This document shows positions 1 to 5,843 of a stretch of 12,010 bases of DNA, in pieces (positions within the stretch are counted from its first letter, which is position 1; the number at the start of each line of letters is the position of its first letter). This DNA comes from Treponema sp. Lineage in GTDB: Bacteria; Spirochaetota; Spirochaetia; Treponematales; Breznakiellaceae. The translations under genes and the position numbers were made by a program. The notes under the pieces were generated by a model. It had not been told where the DNA came from. It did no database searches and was given only the letters and a program-made list of their open reading frames with translations. The DNA is taken from NCBI GenBank assembly GCA_031278025.1, contig JAITLF010000220.1, positions 1-12,010 of the forward strand, given 5' to 3'.

Positions 1-312
1 CGGTTGAAAAAGTTTTATAACCGGCTGTAAAAGTTTTACCGCCGCCTGTAAAAGTTTTCCAACCGGTTAAAAAAGTTTTATAACCGGTTATATAAGTTTT
101 ACCGCCCCCTGTAAGGCCCCGCAGCCGGTTAGAAAACCGTTATAACCGGTTAAAAAAGTTTTATAACCGGTTGGAAAAGTTTTACCGCCGCCTGTAAAAG
201 TTTTATAACCGGTTAAAAAAGTTTTATAACCGGCTGGAAAAGTTTTATAACCGGCTGGAAAAGTTTTATAACCGGCTGGAAAAGTTTTATACCGGCTGGA
301 AAAGCTCCCGGC
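1..312. repeat. Tandem array of ~21-bp AT-cored repeats (about 14 units plus a degenerate one)
   Basis: Units start at 1, 22, 43, 64, 85, 106, 126, 147, 168, 189, 210, 231, 252 and 273, with a decayed copy at 293-312. Most are exactly 21 bp; those at 106 and 273 are 20 bp. The common pattern is CGG(C/T)TGGAAAAG followed by TTTTATAAC. Each unit carries an AAAA-G-TTTT core, and many junctions form the palindrome AACCGGTT. Several units read TTAAAAAAG, which puts TAA on the complementary strand, and the 20-bp units shift frame, so the array does not encode a repeat protein. It begins at the first base of the window and probably continues to the left. The function is unknown. Confidence 0.93.
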
Positions 313-367
313 CCGGCTCTCGGCGGAGGATCGGGGGTACGGATATGCTCAGGCCCTGCCAGGGAAA

Positions 368-396
368 TTGACGGCAACGGCGGATTTAGGTATAGT
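368..396 (+). promoter_or_regulatory. Sigma-70 promoter of the tRNA-Pro gene
   Basis: A -35 box TTGACG (368-373) and a -10 box TATAGT (391-396) are separated by exactly 17 bp. The predicted start of transcription, near 403, lies two or three bases before the mature tRNA 5' end at 405. This is one of the best promoter matches in the window. Confidence 0.8.
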
Positions 397-404
397 AGGG
401 AAAT

Positions 405-476
405 CGGGGAGTTGGCGAGTGGTTACGCCACTGGTTTTGGGAACCAGACGTCGCGGGTTCGAGTCCCGCCTCCCCG
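405..476 (+). tRNA. tRNA-Pro (anticodon UGG)
   Basis: The cloverleaf folds cleanly in 72 nt. The acceptor stem is CGGGGAG/CTCCCCG (405-411 with 470-476) and the D stem is GGCG/CGCC with a GG-containing loop. The anticodon stem is CTGGT/ACCAG with loop TTTGGGA (436-442), giving anticodon TGG at 438-440 followed by G37. The T stem is GCGGG/CCCGC with loop TTCGAGT. The C1-G72 pair and G37 are typical of bacterial proline tRNAs and support the call. CCA is not encoded (GAA follows), so it must be added by the CCA-adding enzyme. UGG can read all four proline codons when modified. Confidence 0.92.
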
Positions 477-496
477 AATTGCTCCATCCCGGAGCT

Positions 497-525
497 GCGG
501 GGACGCTAAAATTCGTCCTCCCCGC
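497..525. terminator. GC-rich hairpin between convergent tRNA-Pro and comFB-like gene (possible terminator)
   Basis: GCGGGG (497-502) pairs with CCCCGC (520-525), extended by ACG/CGT with a small bulge. It overlaps the stop codon of the minus-strand gene and lies 20 bp past the tRNA. There is no strong T run on either side, so its role in termination is a guess based on position. Confidence 0.3.
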
Positions 526-1228
526 CCTCCGGGAACAGGTACAGGTTAGGCAGTTTGAAGGACCGTTTCATAAGGCACGCGTCTGTAGTCTGTATCTCGC
601 TGGTAACCGGAATCTTGAAGAAGTGAGTCAGTGTTTCCAGATTGGGCGCCGCAACTTTAACGGAGAAATCAAAAATTTTATTGACCGCGGCTGTCTCTGC
701 GGGGATAAACGTGGGCCAAAAGGTAAAGGTCCCTTCGGTATTCGGCACGATAATGAAGGGATTTTGCCAGGCAGCGCCTTTCATGGCCACAAGGTTCCCG
801 TTCTGGAAGAGTTCTACCGCGGCCTCCGGCAAAGGCTCAAAGTTACGTCCGTTGAAGACACGGCCTATGATGATAGGAATGCTGAAAATCGGCGTATTCA
901 AAACCGTTTCGGGATCAACCTTCCTGGAGCCGTGGTCGATGAAAGGCCGCCGGTTGTGGTTAACCTGCCGGATGCCTTCATAGATTAAACTGACGATTTC
1001 CGCTGTCTGTTGCTGGCGGGCTATGGTCGCCTGTTCAACACGGGCTACCCCCCGGTTAGAACTAATGTAGTGCGGTTTGATGCGGTTTAGCACATAACAG
1101 GCCGTGTCAATACGGCATTGACGGCAGGTACATAATTCACCTTTTTTAGTTTTTTCCAGAGAATTTCCGATCTCCGTAACGTGATCAAAAACAATATCTT
1201 CAACAGCGTTGTAAATTTCTGTAAACAT
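506..1228 (-). CDS. ComFB-family protein with C-terminal beta-sandwich-like domain
   Basis: This 240-residue protein begins with a ComFB (late competence protein) domain. Near residues 33-53 it shows the cysteine cluster CTCRQC, then D41, C44 and the LNRIKPHY stretch typical of the family. Cysteines 33, 35, 38 and 44 could bind a metal. Some ComFB proteins have been reported to bind cyclic dinucleotides; that is from memory and is not visible here. Residues ~115-210 (IIIGRVFNGRNFEPLPEAAV onward) resemble a transthyretin-like or carboxypeptidase-regulatory-like beta domain. Known ComFB proteins are often only about 100-180 residues, so this tail is an addition. No signal peptide or membrane segment is visible, so it is probably cytoplasmic. 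The start at 1228 has a strong ribosome binding site (GAGGGGG) and lies 9 bp after the HD gene, so the two are probably co-transcribed. The family call is fairly firm; the role is unknown. Confidence 0.75.
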   Translation of the reverse strand: MFTEIYNAVEDIVFDHVTEIGNSLEKTKKGELCTCRQCRIDTACYVLNRIKPHYISSNRGVARVEQATIARQQQTAEIVSLIYEGIRQVNHNRRPFIDHGSRKVDPETVLNTPIFSIPIIIGRVFNGRNFEPLPEAAVELFQNGNLVAMKGAAWQNPFIIVPNTEGTFTFWPTFIPAETAAVNKIFDFSVKVAAPNLETLTHFFKIPVTSEIQTTDACLMKRSFKLPNLYLFPEGGEDEF

Positions 1229-1237
1229 GAATCCCCC

Positions 1238-2563
1238 TCAGCATAGACGGTTTTTGCGGCTACGCAAAATATCCGCCGGCTCACTTAAATGTAACCTATT
1301 TTCGTGAACCGGGTCCACAAAAATTCGAATAGTCCTCAGTGATTTGATAAATCCTTCCACAACATCCACCGAAAAGACCCCGGTACTTTCGGTAAAGTAC
1401 CGCGCCTCGTCCCGGACATAAAGACCGGTCTCAAAGGAAACCGGCTCAGGTATATCAATGATGAGTTCCCCCGGATATATCCTCCGCCTTCCCGTCCCGC
1501 CGGAAAGGCGGGAGAGTTTTTCCGCAAGGGCTTCCTCGTAACGGAAACGGGCTGTAATGTCCGTCAAACCTCCGTGTTCCCCTTCAATAAAAGGAAATTC
1601 CGCGAAGGGAAATTCCGCAAAGGGGAATTCCGCCACCGCCGCGTAAAACCGGCCGTCCCGGACCTGCCGGGCAAGGGAGAACCGGGGATGGATGTCTTCC
1701 GCCAGAAGGCCGAAAAGCCCCTGGTCGTCCAGGTTGTAGAGGGCTTCTTCGGAAAAAACCCCATCCCGCAGCCCGGCCAGAACCGCCGTCTTGATCATGG
1801 CGGTGGGGGAACGGACGGACCGGTGCCAGTAAACCGTCCGGTACATGAGGTACTTAGAAAACAGGATGGCTTCCACGCTGGGTATGCCCCGTGACTCAAT
1901 ATCTATACCCCGTTCCAGGTGGGGGTAAAGCCGACTGTAGATGTAATCCACATCCTGAGCGCCGTAGGGGACCCCGCAGTACCGGGCATCCCGATTCAGG
2001 TAATCCAGTTTATCCGGGTCAAGGACGCCGGAGAGGAGTTTCCGGTAAAAATGCAGCTCGCCGCCGCGGGAAGCCGCGCCTTCGCCTTCCCTGGTGTCCA
2101 CAATGGCGGCGGTCATATCGGGATCGGCGCCGGTTGCCCCTACCAGGCTTCTCACCGGTTCGGCGCGGATAAGATCGGCGGTAAGGGCCTCGTGAGGGAT
2201 AAGGGGCAGTTCCTTGAGGGAGTGGGTGTAGGGGAAATGCCCCAGGTCGTGAAGGAGCCCGGCGCACAGGAAGGAACGGACCCCTTCGGCGCTGAACCAT
2301 GAATCGGCGCCCCGTTCCGCCAGGTTGAGGAGGAGGCGCCGGGCCAGGTGATAGACCCCGATGGAGTGGGACGCACGGGTATGGGTAGCGCCGGGGTAAA
2401 CCCCGTATGCCGGGCCGAGTTGGAATATTCGGGAGAGCCGCGTAAAGGGAAAGGAATGAATCAAGGCCGCCATAGCGGGGGTAAGGTAGATATGGCCCCA
2501 CAGAACATCCCTAACCGGGTCTGTGTAGCCCTCCCGAAGGGCTGCCCACGCATCATTGTTCAT
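1238..2563 (-). CDS. HD-domain phosphohydrolase (COG1078 type, SAMHD1/dNTPase-related)
   Basis: This 441-residue protein has the HD superfamily metal site in order: H66 (RASHSIGVYHLARRL), H105-D106 (AGLLHDLGHFPYTHS) and D184 in DKLDYLNRDARYCGVPYG. The last motif and the overall length match the COG1078 family, relatives of dGTP triphosphohydrolases and SAMHD1, which hydrolyse nucleotides or related phosphates. The substrate cannot be read from sequence. Residues 311-325 are three tandem copies of AEFPF, an unusual low-complexity insertion. The chosen ATG (2563) has a modest GGGGA ribosome binding site. A -35/-10 pair on the minus strand (TAGACA, 17 bp, TAGTAT; 2600 to 2572) would start transcription almost at this ATG. 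It is the first gene of a two-gene operon with the ComFB-like gene. Confidence 0.85.
   Translation of the reverse strand: MNNDAWAALREGYTDPVRDVLWGHIYLTPAMAALIHSFPFTRLSRIFQLGPAYGVYPGATHTRASHSIGVYHLARRLLLNLAERGADSWFSAEGVRSFLCAGLLHDLGHFPYTHSLKELPLIPHEALTADLIRAEPVRSLVGATGADPDMTAAIVDTREGEGAASRGGELHFYRKLLSGVLDPDKLDYLNRDARYCGVPYGAQDVDYIYSRLYPHLERGIDIESRGIPSVEAILFSKYLMYRTVYWHRSVRSPTAMIKTAVLAGLRDGVFSEEALYNLDDQGLFGLLAEDIHPRFSLARQVRDGRFYAAVAEFPFAEFPFAEFPFIEGEHGGLTDITARFRYEEALAEKLSRLSGGTGRRRIYPGELIIDIPEPVSFETGLYVRDEARYFTESTGVFSVDVVEGFIKSLRTIRIFVDPVHENRLHLSEPADILRSRKNRLC
1589..1633 (-). repeat. Three in-frame 15-bp repeats encoding AEFPF x3
   Basis: Three adjacent 15-bp units (1589-1603, 1604-1618, 1619-1633) share GGAAATTCCGC-like sequence and encode AEFPF three times inside the HD phosphohydrolase. 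The unit length is a multiple of three, so gain or loss of units would keep the frame. Confidence 0.9.
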
Positions 2564-2571
2564 GTCCCCGC

Positions 2572-2600
2572 ATACTACCGGGCCCGGCAGCGGCTGTCTA
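2572..2600 (-). promoter_or_regulatory. Possible promoter of the HD - ComFB operon
   Basis: On the minus strand TAGACA (2600-2595) and TAGTAT (2577-2572) are spaced 17 bp apart. The -35 match is 5 of 6 and the -10 match 4 of 6. The implied start, near 2565, is only about two bases ahead of the ATG. Either the message is nearly leaderless or this is not the real promoter. Confidence 0.4.
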
Positions 2601-2683
2601 GGGAGGGGGGAAATTCAGGGAGCGCCTTAAAAAAAGGATACCCCCCGCCGGGGCTCCGGTGTTGCCGGACCCGGGTTTGTGCG

Positions 2684-2705
2684 GTGCAAAAACCCGGTTT
2701 TGCAC
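2684..2705. repeat. Perfect 8-bp inverted repeat
   Basis: GTGCAAAA (2684-2691) and TTTTGCAC (2698-2705) form a perfect inverted repeat around ACCCGG. It sits between the transposase remnant and the HD gene, 120 bp upstream of the HD start. It could be a remnant of an insertion-sequence end, an operator or a hairpin. There is no T run to support a terminator. Confidence 0.7.
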
Positions 2706-2757
2706 GCCGCAGGCCCCGCCGCCGTCAGGTGCCGGTAGTACCGGCGGTAAGGGAACC

Positions 2758-3446
2758 TGTGGCGGCTGTTCCCTAAGAATGTTTAATGCGCTCGCCAAAC
2801 CGTACCACCCATAATCGACTTTTTTAACGACGTCAAAACCCGTTCCGGCTCTATGCGGCGCCGCTCCATGTGCCATGCTCTCAACTATATCCTGTACGCG
2901 GTTGTATCCCTCATCGGCGACAACGGCCACCGCCGTCTGTACGTCGTGGCATACCTCCATCTTGCCGTTGGCCGTCATTATCCGGCTCTGTCCCCGTCGG
3001 TTAGTGATTTTTGTGTCCCTCCGGCCCGCTCAAGATCTTCCTCATAGGTTTTATACCGCTCCTTCCGCCCGGATAATTCCTTTACCAGCTGCCGGATTTC
3101 CGCCGTGGTCTTTTCCCCTCCCGCAGTGTTTTCCTTCCCATCGGTGTCCTCCATCTCCTGCGGATACGTCCCTATTTGTGCCTCAAGCCGGTCTATCCGG
3201 TCCTGCAGCTTCCCCCCTGGTGAAATTGCGCTCTTTGCTGTTCACCGCTTTGAACTTGCTCCCGTCTATCACTTCCAAATTCCGCTTCGTTTCCGTCTCC
3301 ATCCGCCGGGATGAACGGACGCGGTTCATATAGCCGTATACAGGCAATTTTAACAAATCTTTGGGGCCGTACCCGGGCCGTCCTGTCTCATGAGGCTGCG
3401 GACGGGAAAACCCCAGCGCGGCCAAATCAAGGCCGTTGATTCGCAT
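2758..3446 (-). pseudogene. Decayed IS1182-family transposase
   Basis: Blocks typical of IS1182-type transposases appear in order on the minus strand. First is LDLAALGFSRPQPHETGRPG with YGYMNRVRSSRRMETETKRN (3440-3270). This is joined directly to IDGSKFKAVNSKERNFT, so about 60 residues between the blocks are missing. A frameshift near 3218-3223 follows. The next frame carries KLQDRIDRLEAQIG and a charged, coiled-coil-like region (about 3213-3000). A second frameshift near 2983 leads to MTANGKMEVCHDVQTAV. This is fused to VVADEGYNRVQDIVESM after another deletion and fades out around NILREQPPQ (about 2758). Intact members are usually 450-560 residues; roughly 220 codons survive here. Only one acidic region of the catalytic core can be recognised, so it is certainly inactive. 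The terminal inverted repeats could not be identified. Confidence 0.82.
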
Positions 3447-3571
3447 TTCCTTTCCACCATCCTTTCCTTGCTATATGCCATACCGCTGCGCAGGCCCTCT
3501 CTCCAATTCCGTTCTTTCAGCTAATCCTTAATAAAACTGCAAGCCCTTATCTGGCAGGAATTAAGATGGCC

Positions 3572-3586
3572 GCACTTTCAAAGTGC
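3572..3586. repeat. 15-bp near-perfect palindrome
   Basis: GCACTTT-C-AAAGTGC is a 7-bp inverted repeat around a single base, 25 bp upstream of the structured RNA candidate. The shape fits a protein-binding operator, but nothing else supports that. Confidence 0.5.
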
Positions 3587-3610
3587 TGCAGGTTTTGCCG
3601 CGGAGGCCCT

Positions 3611-3706
3611 GTGAATCAAAGAGCCCCCCGGAAGGAGTAACGGGCTTCCGGGGCGGCTTTCACCAGCAACCAGCCCCAGGGGGCCGTTACCCTGAGGGGC
3701 TTTTTT
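3611..3706 (+). ncRNA. Candidate structured RNA with complementary loops and intrinsic terminator
   Basis: The first hairpin spans 3611-3663. GTGAA pairs with TTCAC (3611-3615/3659-3663), AGCC with GGCT (3622-3625/3655-3658) and CCCCGGAAG with CTTCCGGGG (3626-3634/3645-3653). Only C3654 is bulged, and there is a one-sided loop at 3616-3621. The second hairpin is the terminator at 3673-3700. The first loop contains GTAACGG (3637-3643), the exact complement of CCGTTAC (3684-3690) in and beside the second loop. This allows a 7-bp kissing or alternative pairing. No protein gene explains the region. It could be a small RNA, a riboswitch-like attenuator or a mobile-element leader. The nearest plus-strand gene starts more than 500 bp downstream. 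No known RNA class was recognised. Confidence 0.5.
3673..3706 (+). terminator. Intrinsic terminator
   Basis: GCCCC (3673-3677) pairs with GGGGC (3696-3700), and inside it AGGG (3678-3681) pairs with CCCT (3690-3693), leaving a GA bulge. The stem is followed by six T (3701-3706). This is a classic rho-independent terminator on the plus strand, though no plus-strand protein gene ends before it. It therefore probably ends the RNA that starts near 3600. Confidence 0.75.
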
Positions 3707-3710
3707 GAGG

Positions 3711-4240
3711 AGCGCCGGATGAAGAGGTAATGCTCCTGCAAGCAATCAAACCGCATGGCAGTCCGGAAAGGCGGGCATCAAAGAGTTGTTGTCTGCGGTG
3801 AAATACGGCCCGTTATGGTGAAATTGAACGGGTTCCCTTTGATTACCGGGGGGCAGCGGAATCAGGCGCTCCTGTTTTCCGCAGCACTCAACCCGGCGCG
3901 AAGATTAAACGGGAACACATTCACGGGCAGACCGCGCGGGAAGAAACCGCTCCCCCGCGCGCCGCCGCAGGCCCGCGATGGCGCCCGTGAATCCGGTGGG
4001 ATTGCGGCCTTTGTGCGGGGTACGCGGAACCTGAAGACGGCGCGGCGGTTTCGCCTTCTCGCGGCGTGATGCGGCGGCGTTTCAGATCGGGGGCCGGAAG
4101 CCCGATCCCCGGGCCCGGGGCCGGAACTTCGCGGCATGAGGCTGGAAGTTTGCTGCCCTTCGCGCTTAAATGGGGATACCTACTGATTTTCAACGCAGCC
4201 TATACAAAAGCTGCAATACGGCGAGAGGGAAGGAGGGGAC
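3711..4240. other. Intergenic stretch with no convincing gene
   Basis: Open frames exist on both strands (for example 3755-4069 plus and 3921-4193 minus), but none has a good ribosome binding site or recognisable protein content. They are what a GC-rich stretch yields by chance. The stretch contains two strong palindromes at 4085-4120. Near its right end, TATACA at 4201-4206 might be a -10 box for the sugar kinase gene, but no good -35 is seen. Confidence 0.6.
4085..4120. repeat. Adjacent palindromes (hairpin and 14-bp perfect palindrome)
   Basis: GATCGGG (4085-4091) pairs with CCCGATC (4101-4107) across a 9-base loop. It is followed at once by the perfect palindrome CCCCGGGCCCGGGG (4107-4120). 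Together they would form strong alternative hairpins in RNA. There is no T run, so termination is not supported. Confidence 0.7.
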
Positions 4241-5449
4241 ATGGTTATTCATGGAACAGGATGCTGCCTGGCGGATATTCTGTATGCCCGCGGCGATTTT
4301 TCCACGCCCGCCTTTAAGCGGGCGCGGTCCCGAAAGGAAGGGGACGGCGGCCTTACCCCCGGCCGCCTGGTTTTTGCCGAAGACTTTGAACGGTTTGCCG
4401 GCAAACCCTACGAAGCGGCTCTGGCGGAAATTACCGGCGGGCCGCCGGATTCCCGTAATCTGGGCGGGCCTTCGGCAGTTTCCCTGGCCCACGCGGCCCA
4501 GGTTTTGGGAGATGCGGCGGAGGTCCGCTACTATGGCATGCGGGGTTCAGGCGAAGCGGGGGATTTTGTGGAGGCATCCCTGGCCCGGTTCCCCTTCAAA
4601 GCGTTCCATCTAATGCGGAAAGAAGGGGCAGAACCCCGGACGGATGTTATTTCCGACCCCCGCTACGACAACGGCCACGGCGAGCGGACCTTCATCAACC
4701 TGCTGGGAGCGGCCAGCCGGTTTGCCCCCGAAGACCTGGACGATTCCTTTTTTGACGCCGGCATTGTTGCGTTTGGGGGAACGGCCCTGGTTCCGCTCCT
4801 TCATGACGGCCTTACTTCCCTGCTCAAACGGGCGGGGGATCGGGGCGCGGTGCGGGTGGTAAACCTGGCCTATGATTTCCGCAGCGAAGCTGCTTTTCCC
4901 GGTAAAAAATGGAAACTCGGCCGTGATGACGACGCCTATCCCCATATCGATCTCCTCATCGCCGACAAGGACGAGGCGCTTAAAACATCGGGAACTCCGG
5001 GGAGCGGGGAGGCCCTGCGGTGGTTCCTGGCCCAGGGGGTCGCGGCGGTGATCCTTACCGATGGTTCCCGGCCCGTCAGGTTCGCCGCATCGGGGAAGGA
5101 CATTTTTTCCCCGGTAGAAGGGCGTTCCCTGCCGGTCTGCGAAAAGATCAACCGGGAACTGGCTGGCCATCCCGAACGCCGGGGCGATACCACCGGCTGC
5201 GGCGACAACTTTTCAGGCGGCGTCATCGCGAGTCTTGCGGAACAGTTAGCCGCCGCGCCGGGGGGCAGGGCGGACCTGGGGGAATGCGCCGTTCAAGGCA
5301 CGGCTGCAGGCGGCTTCGCCTGTTTTACCCTGGGCGGCGCCTTCTACGAGCGCTATCCCGGCGAAAAGCGCGCGCTCCTTACTCCCTATATTGAAGCCTG
5401 CCGGAACCAGGCATCCTCAGGAACGGGAAGCCTCCCCCCGCCTTCGTAA
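4241..5449 (+). CDS. PfkB-family (ribokinase-like) carbohydrate kinase
   Basis: This 402-residue protein carries the PfkB family C-terminal signature GDTTGCGDNFSGGVIASL (residues 315-332), with D322 as the expected catalytic base and the GCGD turn as the anion hole. An N-terminal NLGGPSAVSLAHAAQVLG (73-90) matches the sugar-contacting GG(N/P)xA region. ADKDEA (241-246) takes the place of the usual N-x-x-E motif. Such kinases phosphorylate sugars or nucleosides with ATP in the cytoplasm; the substrate is not identifiable. It is longer than ribokinase (~300), with extra sequence at residues ~20-70. The start at 4241 follows a strong site (AAGGAGGGG). It appears to be transcribed alone, since the next gene is 394 bp away with its own promoter. 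The neighbouring oxidoreductases suggest sugar or polyol metabolism, which is an inference. Confidence 0.85.
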   Translation: MVIHGTGCCLADILYARGDFSTPAFKRARSRKEGDGGLTPGRLVFAEDFERFAGKPYEAALAEITGGPPDSRNLGGPSAVSLAHAAQVLGDAAEVRYYGMRGSGEAGDFVEASLARFPFKAFHLMRKEGAEPRTDVISDPRYDNGHGERTFINLLGAASRFAPEDLDDSFFDAGIVAFGGTALVPLLHDGLTSLLKRAGDRGAVRVVNLAYDFRSEAAFPGKKWKLGRDDDAYPHIDLLIADKDEALKTSGTPGSGEALRWFLAQGVAAVILTDGSRPVRFAASGKDIFSPVEGRSLPVCEKINRELAGHPERRGDTTGCGDNFSGGVIASLAEQLAAAPGGRADLGECAVQGTAAGGFACFTLGGAFYERYPGEKRALLTPYIEACRNQASSGTGSLPPPS

Positions 5450-5538
5450 CGCCCTCCGGAGGATAGGCCGGGGCGCGCATGCGCGGCGGCGTATAAACCC
5501 CAACCCGGACGGCGCCCGCGTACAACCCGAGCGTTTCG

Positions 5539-5685
5539 CGGCTAAAGCCTGCGGCTTCACGGCTAAAGCCCGCGAGTCCGCGGCTAAAGCCCGCGAGTCC
5601 GCGGCTAAAGCCCGCGAGTCTGCGGCTAAAGCCCGCGACTTCACGGCTAAAGCCCGCGACTTCACGGCTAAAGCCCGCAGGTCTC
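5539..5685. repeat. Seven tandem 21-bp GC-rich repeats
   Basis: Seven contiguous units begin at 5539, 5560, 5581, 5602, 5623, 5644 and 5665. The shared part is CGGCTAAAGCCCGCGA, and the last five or six bases vary between GTCCG and CTTCA types. Each unit can fold on itself (GGCT-AA-AGCC), and some junctions form CGCG-AGTC-CGCG. The array lies 90 bp after the sugar kinase stop. Both strands are open across it because 21 is a multiple of three. The long plus-strand frame would have to start inside the kinase gene without a ribosome binding site, so I treat the array as non-coding. Confidence 0.93.
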
Positions 5686-5704
5686 CGCCCCGCCGCCCCG
5701 CCGG

Positions 5705-5722
5705 GGGGGGTTCGAACCCCCC
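5705..5722. repeat. 18-bp perfect palindrome centred on TTCGAA
   Basis: GGGGGGTTCGAACCCCCC is a perfect 18-bp palindrome, flanked by further G and C. Its centre resembles a tRNA T arm, but no other part of a tRNA is present around it. It lies between the 21-bp repeat array and the promoter at 5756. Confidence 0.75.
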
Positions 5723-5755
5723 GGGCCCCCCGGCTGATGGAAGATGGGCTGATTC

Positions 5756-5785
5756 TTTACACGGGGCGTCGTATCTTTCTATACT
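5756..5785 (+). promoter_or_regulatory. Promoter of the SDR - Gfo/Idh operon
   Basis: TTTACA (5756-5761) and TATACT (5780-5785) are separated by 18 bp. The implied start near 5792 leaves a leader of about 50 bases before the ATG at 5844. The same hexamers occur ahead of the transporter gene at 10109-10136. Confidence 0.65.
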
Positions 5786-5843
5786 TGATTCCGGTCCGGA
5801 GCGCAGGACGCCGGATACCTCTTAATTTTAAGGAGAACTCTTT

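Noticed and set aside
1..312. CRISPR array
   Set aside because: The units are contiguous 21-mers with no unique spacers, and no cas genes are nearby.
1574..2302. Plus-strand open frames across the HD gene
   Set aside because: They mirror the minus-strand HD phosphohydrolase, which has clear motifs and length.
3611..3663. Signal recognition particle RNA, because of the CCGGAAGG string
   Set aside because: The required GTCAGG before the tip and the AGCAG-type partner strand are missing, and the pairing differs from SRP domain IV.
3755..4193. Overlapping open frames on both strands
   Set aside because: There is no ribosome binding site, no recognisable motif, and the composition is arginine- and proline-rich, as expected for chance frames in GC-rich DNA.
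5701..5725. A tRNA gene around the TTCGAA T-arm-like sequence
   Set aside because: No acceptor, D or anticodon stems can be formed from the flanking sequence.
5391..5825. Open frame encoding a seven-residue repeat (AAKARES-like), and its minus-strand mirror at 5417-5665
   Set aside because: It would start inside the sugar kinase gene with no ribosome binding site. Both strands are open only because a stop-free 21-bp DNA repeat is a multiple of three.
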